A stretch of DNA of 53,635 nt from Bacillus methanolicus (GTDB taxonomy: Bacteria > Bacillota > Bacilli > Bacillales > Cytobacillaceae). How positions within the stretch are numbered: position 1 is the stretch's first letter; the number at the start of each line of letters is the position of its first letter. The stretch covers positions 1 to 53,635 of the forward strand of contig NZ_VTQX01000026.1 in assembly GCF_008764295.1 (NCBI RefSeq). The letters are read 5' to 3'. The notes below the pieces were generated by a model. The model searched no databases, was not told the origin of the DNA, and was given only the letters and a program-made list of their open reading frames with translations. The position numbers were made by a program, and so were the translations under genes. Below, piece by piece: positions 8,213 to 17,690 of the stretch.

Positions 8213-8987
8213 TTTTTTTGCCAAAAAAAGAAGGAATTCGCTTGGATTTTTACTGATTCTTGGGACGATTACGTTCGGTGCAATTGTGATTACGGAATAT
8301 AATGTGGTCAAAGGCTTTGAATCTCTACCACGGGCTGTTACTTGGGCTTTAGGCAACTTTTATCCAACGCAGGAATCGTTGTCAAGGCTGCCGGGAATTT
8401 TGAATAGCTTGCTGGAAACTTTGTTAGTGTCGATCGCTGCCACTACGGTTGGAGCCATTTTTGCTTTATTTTTTGCAGTTATGGGCTCGAATACGACTCG
8501 CGTTAATGCCCTTTTCGGAAGTATAAGCCGCGGGATTGCCACCGTTTTTCGTAATATTGATGTCGCTGCTTGGGCGATGATCTTACTCTTTTCCTTTGGA
8601 CAAAGTTCATTAACAGGATATTTTGCGTTATTCTTTGGTTCTTTCGGCTTTTTGACTAGAGCTTTTGTGGAAACGATAGATGAAGCGAGCGGCGGCTCGG
8701 TCGAAGCGTTGAGGGCGACTGGCGCTAGCTATTTCTCCATCATCTTTCAGTCGGTTATTCCATCAAGTGTTCCGCAGATGATTAGCTGGGTTCTCTTTAT
8801 GATTGAAACAAATATTCGAAGTGCTACATTAATCGGTCTCCTGACGGGTTCTGGAATCGGTTTTACTTTCAATTTATATTACAAAAGCTTAAATTACGAT
8901 ATTGCTTCACTTGTTGTCATCACCATTATCGTCGTCATTCTCTTCATTGAATCAATATCTAATTATGTAAGGAGGGTGATTTTATAA
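8202..8987 (+). CDS. phnE: PhnE, phosphonate ABC permease, first copy
   Basis: The 261-residue integral membrane protein has about six hydrophobic segments and the ATPase-coupling EAA-type loop EALRATGASYFSIIFQSVIP near residues 165-185. The ribosome site AGGAGG (8190-8195) lies within phnC. It probably forms a heterodimer with the next gene product, since two different PhnE-like permeases are encoded side by side. Its TAA shares a base with the ATG of that gene. Confidence 0.93.
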   Translation: MQADFFAKKRRNSLGFLLILGTITFGAIVITEYNVVKGFESLPRAVTWALGNFYPTQESLSRLPGILNSLLETLLVSIAATTVGAIFALFFAVMGSNTTRVNALFGSISRGIATVFRNIDVAAWAMILLFSFGQSSLTGYFALFFGSFGFLTRAFVETIDEASGGSVEALRATGASYFSIIFQSVIPSSVPQMISWVLFMIETNIRSATLIGLLTGSGIGFTFNLYYKSLNYDIASLVVITIIVVILFIESISNYVRRVIL

Positions 8988-9847
8988 TGGAGGCAAATGA
9001 GCAAGTCGTCACAGGAGAGCAATTGCTTAAATCAAAATCAACAAAACGAATTAAAATTAAAACTTTGACGAAATCAACGATCGTCATTCGCATTACCTTG
9101 TTTTCCTTAGTAATTTTAACGATATTTGCCTTTTTTAACTTTGATTACAAGGAGCTTGATATTGGAGAGGCGATGCTGGCTACACTTGCGAACATAAAAG
9201 CGATGTTTTTGGAACCGCATTTTAAGCATTTCACCTTTACTCATGCCCTCCATCAGGTATTTGTGACATTAGGCCTCGCCTTTTTAACCACATTATTCGG
9301 TGCCATAATTGCGGTTTTCCTTGGTTTATTGGCAGCCGAGAATTTAACATCCAAACGAGTATCAGTTGTTATTAAAGGAGCTGTTGCCTTTATTAGGGCA
9401 GTTCCGACTGTTCTTTGGGTTTTAATTTTTGCTGTTGCGGCTGGTCTTGGTAGCGTGGCAGCTGTTATTGGAATGACGTTTCACTCTGTCAGTTATTTAG
9501 TGAAGGCCTATTCAGAGTCATTTGAGGAATTGGATAAGGGAGTAATTGAAGCTTTGCAGGCAAGTGGAGCAAACTTTTGGCAAATCATATTCCAAGCAGT
9601 AATCCCCTCTTCCCTTACTTATATGATTTCATGGACATTCCTACGTTTTGAAATTAACTTCGCTGTTGCCGTTGCGATGGGAGCGGCTGCTGGAGCAGGA
9701 GGAATCGGTTTTGATATGTTCATGGCGAGCAATTTCTACTTAGATATTCGAGAAATCGGCACGATTACCTTCTTTATTTTAGCTGTGGCCATCCTTTTAG
9801 AAGTATTTGCAACGAAGTTTAAAAAGAAATTGAAAGTGAACGGATAA
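8987..9847 (+). CDS. phnE: PhnE, phosphonate ABC permease, second copy
   Basis: This 286-residue permease is a diverged paralogue of its neighbour. It has a longer, basic cytoplasmic N-terminus (residues 1-28) and the coupling loop EALQASGANFWQIIFQAVIP. AAGGAGGGTGA lies 8-15 bases before the ATG. It is the last gene of the locus and a stable hairpin follows directly. No phnN, phnO, phnP or phnF homologue lies in the window, so the later steps of ribose-phosphonate breakdown must be coded elsewhere or use other enzymes. Confidence 0.93.
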   Translation: MEANEQVVTGEQLLKSKSTKRIKIKTLTKSTIVIRITLFSLVILTIFAFFNFDYKELDIGEAMLATLANIKAMFLEPHFKHFTFTHALHQVFVTLGLAFLTTLFGAIIAVFLGLLAAENLTSKRVSVVIKGAVAFIRAVPTVLWVLIFAVAAGLGSVAAVIGMTFHSVSYLVKAYSESFEELDKGVIEALQASGANFWQIIFQAVIPSSLTYMISWTFLRFEINFAVAVAMGAAAGAGGIGFDMFMASNFYLDIREIGTITFFILAVAILLEVFATKFKKKLKVNG

Positions 9848-9858
9848 TGAATCATTTC

Positions 9859-9896
9859 AAATACGCTCGGGTCTTTTGACTCGGGTGTATTTTAAA
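9859..9896 (+). terminator. Terminator of the phn locus
   Basis: A 15-base stem with three G-U pairs (9859-9873 with 9878-9892) and a TTTT loop ends in a short U-rich tail. The rest of the gap up to 10160 shows no convincing coding or RNA feature. Confidence 0.7.
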
Positions 9897-10160
9897 TTTC
9901 TCCCAAATAATAAGCCATTTTAGAGTAAAGCGGAGGACGAAGGAGTATAGGTACCGAAATTATAAGAATGAATTCGTTCAGGATAACTTCAAACTCCTAT
10001 ATTGGGAAATTTCGTATTGGATCAGTTCTTAGGCGATTTTATGAACAAAAGCTAATTTGATAAAATATCAGTATATTTCGAAATTTAAATGTTGGTTCCG
10101 ACTTGAATTTACCTCTGTTCATCTATGGAGATCTCCGATTATTTTTAAAGGAGTGTTTTA

Positions 10161-11585
10161 ATGCAACATGATAGAAAGAAGCCTTCGCTTGGTTATTCTA
10201 TTTTTATCATTTTACTTGTGATTACAATTATAGCAGTTGGAATGATTGTTTTTGCAGCTTCTATACAAATGATGCTTTTTATCGCATTATTAACAGTTAT
10301 CCCCTTTGTTCTTAAATTGGGTCATACGTATGAAACGTTGGAGGAAGAAATTTTTACTTCGATGAAAAAAGCTTTGCAGCCCTCGATGATTCTTTTAGGA
10401 GTGGGGATTCTAATTGGTTCATGGATTATTTCCGGGACCGTTCCAACCATTATTTACTATGGAATTCAATCTATTTCCCCACAATTCTTTTTAGTAACGA
10501 CTCTTCTTTTTTGTTCGATTGTATCTCTTGCAACAGGTTCATCGTGGGCGACATTGGGAACGGCTGGAATAGCAATGATGGGAGTCGGCCATAGTTTAGG
10601 AATTCCAGTAGGTATGACAGCGGGTGCTGTTATTAGTGGTGCCTATTTTGGGGATAAAATGTCGCCTTTATCAGATAGTACGAATTTATCAGCTGCTGTT
10701 GTTGGTGCTGATTTAATTGAGCATATTAAACATATGCTGTGGACAACCGTCCCGGCATATGTGCTTACTGCCATAATTTTTACTGCTATTGGATTGCAAT
10801 ATGGTAACCAAGTGGCCAATTCAGCAGAAGTGGCTAAATTGACAAACTATTTAGCTGATAATTTTCAGCTTGGTGTGATCCCGCTCATTCCAGTTGTGAT
10901 CCTCTTTGGTTTATTAATTTCCAAAAAACCAGCGATTACGTCGATTTATATTGGTTCAATTGCGGGAGCGACTGTTGCTCTTTTATACCAAGGAGCTAAT
11001 ATGAGCGGGGTATTATCCGTTTTATACGAAGGTTATTTTGTTGAGTCAAGCATAGAAGTTGTGAACACTCTGCTCCAAAGAGGAGGACTAACGAGCATGC
11101 TTCCTTTAATTGCTCTGTTCTTATTTGCTCTCGGATTGGGAGGTTTGCTACAAAAATCAGGAGTGCTTGAAACACTTATTATTTCAAGTACTCGACGTAT
11201 TAAAAGCAAAGGGATGCTTGTTTTTGTCACAATTATGATTTCTTACTTTACGATGGGAATTGGTGGAGCATTTTCCTTCGGGGCAGTGATGACAGGGACA
11301 TTAATGAAACCTCTGTATGAAAAATTTAATTTAAAACCAGAGAATTTATCACGCATTATTGAGGATTCAGCCACGCAGAGCTGTTCGTTAATTCCTTGGA
11401 CCGCAAGTGGTCTTTTTACAGCAGCAGCATTAGGTGTATCCCCAATCGTGTATATTCCTTTTTGTTTTTTGGCAATGTTAACACCTATTTTTAGCTTGAT
11501 TTACGGAATTACTGGATTTACAATGGCGGAAAAAAAGGAAACGGCAAAGCATGCTGGACTACGAACAAAGGAAATGGGCGCATAA
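10161..11585 (+). CDS. nhaC: NhaC-family Na+/H+ antiporter
   Basis: The 474-residue membrane protein has roughly 11-12 hydrophobic segments. It contains the NhaC-family signature G-A-Y-F-G-D-K-M-S-P-L-S-D-S-T-N near residue 165 and, in the second half, GIGGAFSFGAVM and EDSATQSCSLIPW. NhaC relatives exchange sodium for protons, and some, such as MleN, couple this to malate/lactate exchange, so the exact substrate is open. AAAGGAG precedes the ATG at a good distance. It stands alone with its own terminator-like hairpin. Confidence 0.85.
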   Translation: MQHDRKKPSLGYSIFIILLVITIIAVGMIVFAASIQMMLFIALLTVIPFVLKLGHTYETLEEEIFTSMKKALQPSMILLGVGILIGSWIISGTVPTIIYYGIQSISPQFFLVTTLLFCSIVSLATGSSWATLGTAGIAMMGVGHSLGIPVGMTAGAVISGAYFGDKMSPLSDSTNLSAAVVGADLIEHIKHMLWTTVPAYVLTAIIFTAIGLQYGNQVANSAEVAKLTNYLADNFQLGVIPLIPVVILFGLLISKKPAITSIYIGSIAGATVALLYQGANMSGVLSVLYEGYFVESSIEVVNTLLQRGGLTSMLPLIALFLFALGLGGLLQKSGVLETLIISSTRRIKSKGMLVFVTIMISYFTMGIGGAFSFGAVMTGTLMKPLYEKFNLKPENLSRIIEDSATQSCSLIPWTASGLFTAAALGVSPIVYIPFCFLAMLTPIFSLIYGITGFTMAEKKETAKHAGLRTKEMGA

Positions 11586-11669
11586 TGTGCGATGAAGTAA
11601 TTTGTATAAACAATATATTTGTGCCAATGTTTTAAGGACTGTGAAGGAAAGAGGATAGAAAAACAGCGA

Positions 11670-11702
11670 AAATCTCCCAAACTTGACATTTGGGGGATTT
11701 AT
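11670..11702. terminator. Hairpin after nhaC
   Basis: AAATCTCCCAAA (11670-11681) pairs with TTTGGGGGATTT (11689-11700) with one G-U pair. The T-run after it is short on the plus strand; a longer T-rich tail lies on the other side for the minus strand. Confidence 0.5.
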
Positions 11703-11818
11703 TCGAGTGAATCGAAAAAAGGATAGAGCGTACAATAAAGAGAAAAGCAAACAAATGGCATTGCTGCTTATTTTTCGGTAATCTTAATAATATGACAAAG
11801 ATGCGTAAAGGAGAAATC

Positions 11819-13288
11819 ATGAGCAAAGAAGTGATGAAAGCAGGTTGGAAGTTTGACAATAGTTATGCACGCCTACCTGAGTCAATGTTTGCCGAGGTGA
11901 AACCCGTACCGGTAACTTCACCTAAAATAGTAGTGTTTAACGAGCCATTGGCGCAAAAATTAGGTCTCGATTCAATTGTGCTCAATAGTGCTGAAGGTGC
12001 CAGTGTATTATCAGGAAATGAAATTTTAGCAGGTGCAGAGCCATTAGCACAAGCTTATGCCGGGCATCAATTTGGTCATTTTAATCGCCTAGGAGATGGC
12101 AGAGCAGTGTTATTGGGCGAACAACTTACGCCAAGCGGTGAACGTGTTGATATTCAATTAAAAGGCTCTGGACGAACTCCTTATTCTCGAGGTGGTGATG
12201 GGAGAGCTGCCCTAGGACCGATGCTGCGAGAATATATTATAAGTGAAGCGATGTTTGGCTTGGGCATTCCAACAACACGCAGTCTCTCTGTTGTCACCAC
12301 GGGTGAAAGTATAATACGAGAAACGAGGTTGCCAGGAGCCGTTTTAACTAGAATTGCAGCGAGCCATATTCGTGTCGGAACCTTTCAATTTGCCGCAGCA
12401 TGGACTAGTGTTGATGAGCTGCGTACTTTGGCTGATTACACGATTAAACGCCATTACCCACAGATTGATTTGGAGGATGCGCCTTATCTTTCTCTTTTAC
12501 GCGAAACGGTTAAGCGTCAGGCCAAATTAATTGCAAGCTGGCAGTTAGTCGGTTTTATTCATGGAGTTATGAACACGGATAATATGACGATAAGTGGGGA
12601 AACAATTGACTATGGTCCGTGTGCTTTTATGGATACGTATGATCCGGCAACGGTGTTTAGCTCGATTGATCGGGAAGGACGATACGCTTATGGGAATCAG
12701 CCTTATATAGGAGGATGGAATCTGGCAAGATTTGCTGAAGCCTTATTGCCGCTCCTTCACGAAAATCAGGATGAAGCGGTTGCTACTGCTCAGCATGAAA
12801 TTTCCGCTTATTCTGGATTGTTTCATAAATATTGGTTAGAGGGAATGCGGGCGAAATTAGGATTGTTTCATGCAGAAGAAGGTGATGAAGCGCTGATTGA
12901 TGATTTACTTGTAATGATGGCAGAGCAGCGAGCTGACTTTACCAATACATTTCGCTTTCTAACTCTTGAAAAACCTGAAAAAACGAAGTTATATGGGAAG
13001 GAACCGTTCACAAAATGGTATCAACGGTGGCAAGAAAGACTTGAGTATCAAAAAGAATCAACAGCATCCGCCATTCAATTAATGAAAAGAAGCAATCCAG
13101 CCGTTATTCCGCGAAATCATCGAGTGGAAGAAGCGTTGAATGCCGCGGAAAAAGAAGCTGATTTTACAGTAATGAATAAGCTCTTAAAGGTATTGGAAAA
13201 ACCGTATGAATATCGCTCTGAGCAGGAGGAGTATTGTTTAGAGCCAGAACCGTCTAATATACCTTACCAAACCTTTTGTGGCACATAA
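11819..13288 (+). CDS. selO: SelO/YdiU-family protein adenylyltransferase
   Basis: The 489-residue protein belongs to the SelO pseudokinase family, which transfers AMP from ATP to Ser, Thr or Tyr of target proteins. Conserved blocks are [49 protein letters not shown] (catalytic Asn and Asp region) and [11 protein letters not shown]. The C-terminus YQTFCGT ends with a cysteine at the place where many eukaryotic members have selenocysteine. ATG 11819 is chosen because AAAGGAG lies seven bases before it; an in-frame ATG at 11792 has no such site. Confidence 0.92.
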   Translation: MSKEVMKAGWKFDNSYARLPESMFAEVKPVPVTSPKIVVFNEPLAQKLGLDSIVLNSAEGASVLSGNEILAGAEPLAQAYAGHQFGHFNRLGDGRAVLLGEQLTPSGERVDIQLKGSGRTPYSRGGDGRAALGPMLREYIISEAMFGLGIPTTRSLSVVTTGESIIRETRLPGAVLTRIAASHIRVGTFQFAAAWTSVDELRTLADYTIKRHYPQIDLEDAPYLSLLRETVKRQAKLIASWQLVGFIHGVMNTDNMTISGETIDYGPCAFMDTYDPATVFSSIDREGRYAYGNQPYIGGWNLARFAEALLPLLHENQDEAVATAQHEISAYSGLFHKYWLEGMRAKLGLFHAEEGDEALIDDLLVMMAEQRADFTNTFRFLTLEKPEKTKLYGKEPFTKWYQRWQERLEYQKESTASAIQLMKRSNPAVIPRNHRVEEALNAAEKEADFTVMNKLLKVLEKPYEYRSEQEEYCLEPEPSNIPYQTFCGT

Positions 13289-13295
13289 TTTCTTT

Positions 13296-13626
13296 ATGGA
13301 GAAAATGACTGCTTTTGTTAACGGGTTCTTCAATAGTGAAAATCTAGAAGTAGATGATCAAGGGTCAGCAGTGAAATCAAATTGCAGTAAGTGATAGGGA
13401 ACGTTTTCTAGGTGAAATGAACTCTCGATTTGTAGCATTGTTTACTGCCCATGCTGTTACTGAAAAAACACGTATCAATAAGGAAGTGAACTTGAAGCAG
13501 ATGCGGGTATTGCAGCTAAAAAAGTCAATGAACAGAAACTTCCAACACGCAAATCCAATCTGCTAAAAGTGACTTGACGCTAAGTTTAATGAATTATTTC
13601 CAACAAATACTTTGCCAACTGAATAA
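13296..13626 (+). pseudogene. Decayed gene of unknown function
   Basis: Protein-like segments follow one another in different frames: MTAFVNGFFNSENLEVDD, then DRERFLGEMNSRFVALFTAH, then ADAGIAAKKVNEQKLPTR, and finally KFNELFPTNTLPTE with a stop at 13624. Short gaps and frame changes separate them, as expected for a small gene broken by several frameshifts. A terminator follows 10 bases later. I do not recognise the family. This rests on the look of the translations only. Confidence 0.4.
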
Positions 13627-13631
13627 TTATT

Positions 13632-13663
13632 AAAAAGACCAGCGAATGGATGCTGGTTTTTTT
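13632..13663 (+). terminator. Rho-independent terminator
   Basis: ACCAGC and GCTGGT form a stem with an eight-base loop, flanked by A-runs and followed by seven Ts. Confidence 0.8.
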
Positions 13664-13792
13664 GCATATTTTTTATAGAAGAATATTCATTAAGGAAGCC
13701 GCTTCACTTACTATATGTTTGAAAAGATGTTATTTTTAAATTGGTAGCTTTAAATACATAGGATAATTAGAAAAGTAGAGGGTACAGAGTTT

Positions 13793-16159
13793 ATGAGAGA
13801 AGAGTTGCAAAAGAAAGTAGAACAATCGTTTCAAAGAGCTGAGGAGAGAGCGTCACTTTATTTTCAGTCGCTGCTTGAACAAGTACAGCAAAAATCCTAT
13901 GTTTCTATCTTAATAAATGATTTCAAAGCATGGAAGCAGGACCATATTCGTTACCATTCTGTTATTTCATTTTTCTCAAAAAATCGAAAAAAGAAGGTTT
14001 CTGGAGAGTATCATTCCTATATTAAATGGCTTGACGAAGCAGGGAAACTAGACTCTTATCTTGATCGGAGCCTTTCCTATATTTATATGCGCGATTTGGG
14101 GAAGTCGCTTGATTCACCGGAGACAAAGGAAAGAGTAAGGAAAATCGTAGAATCTTTAAAGGAGTATTTAACACAAGAGCAGAAACTGAAGGAAGAACCT
14201 TTTAGCATGAAGGGCTTGTATAGGTGGGCACAAAGAGAAAAAGTAGAGACGACGGTTATATGGCTAATCGATAAACTTAAACGTGTTTCAAGGCATTTAC
14301 CTGAAGGAATGGATGCAGAACATGCCCAGCGTAAATTATTGAAAATTATTGGTGGGGTGCTATTGCATGAAATAGAGGAGATCGAGGTTGAGCAGGTAAC
14401 AGGGGAGCTAAGGACGGAGCGATTGGCTCAAGCGCTTAAAATGGGTTATGCATACGGGTTGACCTATCCTTTTATTGATGATCTCCTCGATTCGAATGTC
14501 CTGTCACCGAGTGAGAAAAAGCAATATTCTAACCTGATTCGAACTACGTTAACGACTGGAACGGTGCCTGCTCTTGGCAGATGGACGCAGGAAACCGAGC
14601 CTTTAATGAAGTATATTCATGCTGAGCTTCGCGAAGCCTTTGAAGCGATTAAGCAGCAGCAGGGGTCAACAACGATCGATGATTTTTTTAAGCAATCATA
14701 TGTATTTTTTCAGTCACAGGAAATCGACCGGAATAAGAATATCAATAATCGCGAGTATACGAATGAAGATTTATTTATTCCGATTATTTTAAAATCTTCC
14801 TCGTCGAGATTGATCGTTCGCACAGTTCTTGGCGCCAACTTTGATGATGGCTTTGAACAACGTACGTTTTATTATGGGATATATAATCAGCTTGCTGATG
14901 ATTTTTCCGATTTATTTGATGATTGGAAGGCGGGAGCTGTTACTCCGTATACTTATTATATGAAGTATCATCAAGAGCGTCCGGACTTAGTTAATCCGTT
15001 CGAATTATATTGGACAGTTATTTCCTATTTAATTCACGATGTGTATCATTCCGATGCGAAAACGCGTGAAGTGATTCTTGATCGGGCCATCAATAGTTTA
15101 AAGAGATTCAAGGAACGTGTTGGTTCAGCTAAATATTCAGAGGTGATGAACCTTTTTTCTCCTTCACATCAGGAACTTAATCATTTTATTCAAAAAATGG
15201 TTGCAAAAGCAGACGACGTCGATTTTTTTGATAAATTGCTTCGCGATCAGATGATTGCAGCATTAAGAGCCGAGCGGCAGGAGCAGGATGAATTTCAAAA
15301 TGCTATGGAGGAAATGCGAACTCGACTTAATGACGCCTTGGTCATTGCTGATTATTCGATAACTGAAGAACCGATACATGAAGCGGCGAATTATAGTTTG
15401 GCAGGAGATGGAAAAAGGTTAAGATCGATTATGGCCTGGTTTATGGCGGTGAAGGAGTATAACTTACAGGAAGCAGCGGTTATGCCACTGTTAAAATCAT
15501 TAGAGTATATGCACACAGCTTCGTTAATTTTTGATGATTTACCGGCTCAAGACAATGCCCCTTTACGAAGAGGAAGGGCTACGCTTCATGAAGTATATAA
15601 TGTTGCAGTCGCAGAATTAACAGGAATCTTTTTAACGCAAAAGGCGGTTACAGAGCAAGCGTCACTTACCCAGTTTGATGCAAAAACGGTCTTAAAGTTG
15701 ATTCGTTATGCATCTGAACTGACTGCCAACATGTGTAATGGACAGGCGATGGATTTAGAATCGAAAGGGAAGAACCTAACTTTAGACCAATTAAATATTT
15801 TATCTCTTCATAAAACAGGATTAGCTTTTGAAGCTTCACTTGTCATGCCCGCCATTCTTGCTCAGGCTGGTGATGAAGAAATTGAGGCACTGAAAAGATT
15901 TGCTTCACATGCCGGGATTACCTTCCAAATAAAAGATGATCTTCTTGATGTGGAAGGGGAGCTCAGTTTGCTTGGGAAACGCATTGGAAAGGATGCCGCA
16001 AATAACAATGCAACTTTTGTATCTGTATTAGGAAGGACAGAGGCGAGAAAAGCGATGTGGGAGCACTATTGTCTCGCGATGGAAGCATTGGAGAAGATGC
16101 CGCGCGATCTTCATTTTTTAAAGCATTTCATGAATTATATTGTTCATCGAGATTATTAG
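13793..16159 (+). CDS. Two-domain isoprenoid-synthase-fold protein with C-terminal polyprenyl synthase
   Basis: This is a 788-residue protein. The C-terminal part (about 505-788) is a trans-prenyl diphosphate synthase: GDGKRLRS (538-545), first aspartate motif DDLPAQD (581-587) followed by RRG, and second motif FQIKDDLLD (711-719). The N-terminal part has its own pair of acidic motifs, FIDDLLD (227-233) and NQLADDFSD (365-373). Their spacing, 140 residues, matches the 134 in the C-terminal part. The N-terminal half lacks the GGKRLRP block and the RR after the first motif, so it may be a cyclase-like or inactive domain. Similar long proteins are named class 1 isoprenoid biosynthesis enzymes in Bacillaceae; the product is unknown to me. 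It lies 17 bp before pcp. Confidence 0.75.
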   Translation: MREELQKKVEQSFQRAEERASLYFQSLLEQVQQKSYVSILINDFKAWKQDHIRYHSVISFFSKNRKKKVSGEYHSYIKWLDEAGKLDSYLDRSLSYIYMRDLGKSLDSPETKERVRKIVESLKEYLTQEQKLKEEPFSMKGLYRWAQREKVETTVIWLIDKLKRVSRHLPEGMDAEHAQRKLLKIIGGVLLHEIEEIEVEQVTGELRTERLAQALKMGYAYGLTYPFIDDLLDSNVLSPSEKKQYSNLIRTTLTTGTVPALGRWTQETEPLMKYIHAELREAFEAIKQQQGSTTIDDFFKQSYVFFQSQEIDRNKNINNREYTNEDLFIPIILKSSSSRLIVRTVLGANFDDGFEQRTFYYGIYNQLADDFSDLFDDWKAGAVTPYTYYMKYHQERPDLVNPFELYWTVISYLIHDVYHSDAKTREVILDRAINSLKRFKERVGSAKYSEVMNLFSPSHQELNHFIQKMVAKADDVDFFDKLLRDQMIAALRAERQEQDEFQNAMEEMRTRLNDALVIADYSITEEPIHEAANYSLAGDGKRLRSIMAWFMAVKEYNLQEAAVMPLLKSLEYMHTASLIFDDLPAQDNAPLRRGRATLHEVYNVAVAELTGIFLTQKAVTEQASLTQFDAKTVLKLIRYASELTANMCNGQAMDLESKGKNLTLDQLNILSLHKTGLAFEASLVMPAILAQAGDEEIEALKRFASHAGITFQIKDDLLDVEGELSLLGKRIGKDAANNNATFVSVLGRTEARKAMWEHYCLAMEALEKMPRDLHFLKHFMNYIVHRDY

Positions 16160-16176
16160 AAAAGAGGTTCTGACAG

Positions 16177-16785
16177 ATGAAAAAACTATTATTAACTGGT
16201 TTTGAACCATTTTTAAATTTTGCGATAAACCCGACAATGCGCATTGTCGAGGAGTTGCAGGGAAAGATCGTTGGCGATTATCAAATTCATAGTGAAGTTC
16301 TTCCTGTTGACTTTCGTAAAGCGGGAAAACTCCTTCTTGAGCATGTTGATAGGATACAACCAGATGCTCTTATTTCATTAGGGTTAGCTGGTGGTCGTTA
16401 TAAGCTTACACCGGAACGGATTGCAATAAATATAAATGATGGTGAAGCAGATAATAGCGGAAATGTATTGGAAGATGAAGTGATTGAAATTGAAGGACAG
16501 GATGCTTATTTATCAACACTACCCATTAGGCAAATGGTCAATTATTTAAAAGAGGAGGGGCTTCCAGCTGAAATTTCAAACACGGCTGGAACTTATCTTT
16601 GCAACCATGTGATGTATCAGGGATTACATTATGCTAAAGCTCATGAAATGCAGATGCCCTCAGGGTTTATCCATATTCCAGCATCCCATGAACTTGCGAT
16701 TCAGCACGGCAAGATTCCAAGCTGGTCACATGCTGATTTGAAAAGAGGAATTGAGATTTGCATAAAAGTACTATCTGAACGTTAG
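16177..16785 (+). CDS. pcp: Pyroglutamyl peptidase I
   Basis: The 202-residue cytoplasmic cysteine peptidase removes N-terminal pyroglutamate from peptides. The catalytic triad of family C15 is visible: Glu in TPERIAIN, Cys in NTAGTYLCNHVMYQ and His in GFIHIPASHE. The N-terminus LLTGFEPF is also typical. AGAGGTT lies upstream of the ATG. It is only 17 bp behind the isoprenoid-synthase gene and probably co-transcribed, although no functional link is evident. Confidence 0.95.
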   Translation: MKKLLLTGFEPFLNFAINPTMRIVEELQGKIVGDYQIHSEVLPVDFRKAGKLLLEHVDRIQPDALISLGLAGGRYKLTPERIAININDGEADNSGNVLEDEVIEIEGQDAYLSTLPIRQMVNYLKEEGLPAEISNTAGTYLCNHVMYQGLHYAKAHEMQMPSGFIHIPASHELAIQHGKIPSWSHADLKRGIEICIKVLSER

Positions 16786-16820
16786 GTGATTCCTAACGTT
16801 TCAGATTGTCGATAACAGGT

Positions 16821-16858
16821 ATCGAGAGGGCTTTCCTCTCGATGTTTTTTGTCTTTTT
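16821..16858 (+). terminator. Strong terminator after pcp
   Basis: ATCGAGAGG (16821-16829) pairs with CCTCTCGAT (16835-16843), followed by two T-runs. A second perfect inverted repeat without a T-run overlaps the pcp stop codon (16775-16804). Confidence 0.88.
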
Positions 16859-16981
16859 TGGTGGGGTGATGTTTGAATTACATTAATTACCGTCTTTTCA
16901 GGAGAGGAGCGTGCGCCGTACCTCCTCTGAGCAGTCGCTATGAAGTCCTCATGGGGATGTGTGGAAATGGAGAGTCAGTAA

Positions 16982-17229
16982 GCATCTTGCGGATATGGTG
17001 CAGGGGGAATCGGAAATATGGGAATGGCTATTTCAAAAATAAACAGATGCATGGGGCGTAATAGTGAAAAAACACTATGGTAAACTCATATATATTGGTC
17101 AAAAGGAAAGAAAAGGAGTTTGTTAACAATGATGGAGTTTTTCACCACAAAGGTGAATCAAAAATTCCACCTACACCTAGGATTAAGGATTTTCATAACA
17201 AACGAGGTTTTAAAGCAAAATGGCTTTAA
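16982..17229 (+). pseudogene. Possible remnant of a secreted toxin C-terminus
   Basis: Two overlapping reading frames carry protein-like stretches. The first (16982-17083) includes GYGAGGIGNMGMAISKIN. The second (17077-17229) includes DGVFHHKGESKIPPTPRIKD and ends in FKAKWL, 21 bp before an immunity-like gene. A Gly-rich linker and a small basic domain just ahead of an immunity gene are the layout of degraded polymorphic toxins. No start codon with a good ribosome site was found, and I do not recognise a toxin family. Treat this as a hypothesis. Confidence 0.25.
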
Positions 17230-17249
17230 TTTCTACGGAGGTGATTTAA

Positions 17250-17690
17250 ATGTCAGTTAACAGTTTTAATCCATATTTTTCAGAAAAAGCTAAAATGGAA
17301 GTAAATGTGAATGAACAAGGAGTTTCTTTCGTTGGTAATTCTGAAGGATACCTTGCGTTTGCTAGGTTTTTCAATTATCTTGCTGAAGTTCATATGTCAA
17401 TAAGAGAGGAAAAACCTCAGCCTGAAACAAATACAGTATATGGATATGGTCCTTATCACATAAGCCATTATGTAACGAAAAAGGCAATTCAGCAAGGTGA
17501 TTTTATTTTTAGTCCTGGTCCAATAAAAAAATTGGGAACATCTGAAGCTACTCAAGATATCCTTTTTTGGCTTTCAGATAAAATAGGCTCCGATTTCTGG
17601 AAAGGAGAAGCAGAAAGTGGAGCTACAGATGAATGGATAACTAATGCTATATTTATGTCTATTGAAGATGATGTCAAGGAAAGTGACTAA
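17250..17690 (+). CDS. Hypothetical protein, immunity-protein-like
   Basis: This 146-residue soluble acidic protein starts at ATG with a strong site GGAGGTGA (17237-17244). There is no signal peptide or membrane segment. The segment around residues 19-45, V-N-E-Q-G-V-S-F-V-G-N-S-E-G-Y-L-A-F-A-R-F-F, resembles the opening of small immunity families such as Imm32, but I am not sure of that. It sits in an AT-rich region behind a possible toxin-tail remnant and before another unknown small gene, a layout common for orphan immunity cassettes. Confidence 0.6.
   Translation: MSVNSFNPYFSEKAKMEVNVNEQGVSFVGNSEGYLAFARFFNYLAEVHMSIREEKPQPETNTVYGYGPYHISHYVTKKAIQQGDFIFSPGPIKKLGTSEATQDILFWLSDKIGSDFWKGEAESGATDEWITNAIFMSIEDDVKESD

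Noticed and set aside
16873..17061. 62-codon frame after pcp
   Set aside because: TTG start close behind a terminator, unusual Cys/Arg/Gly-rich translation, and a different frame looks more protein-like.
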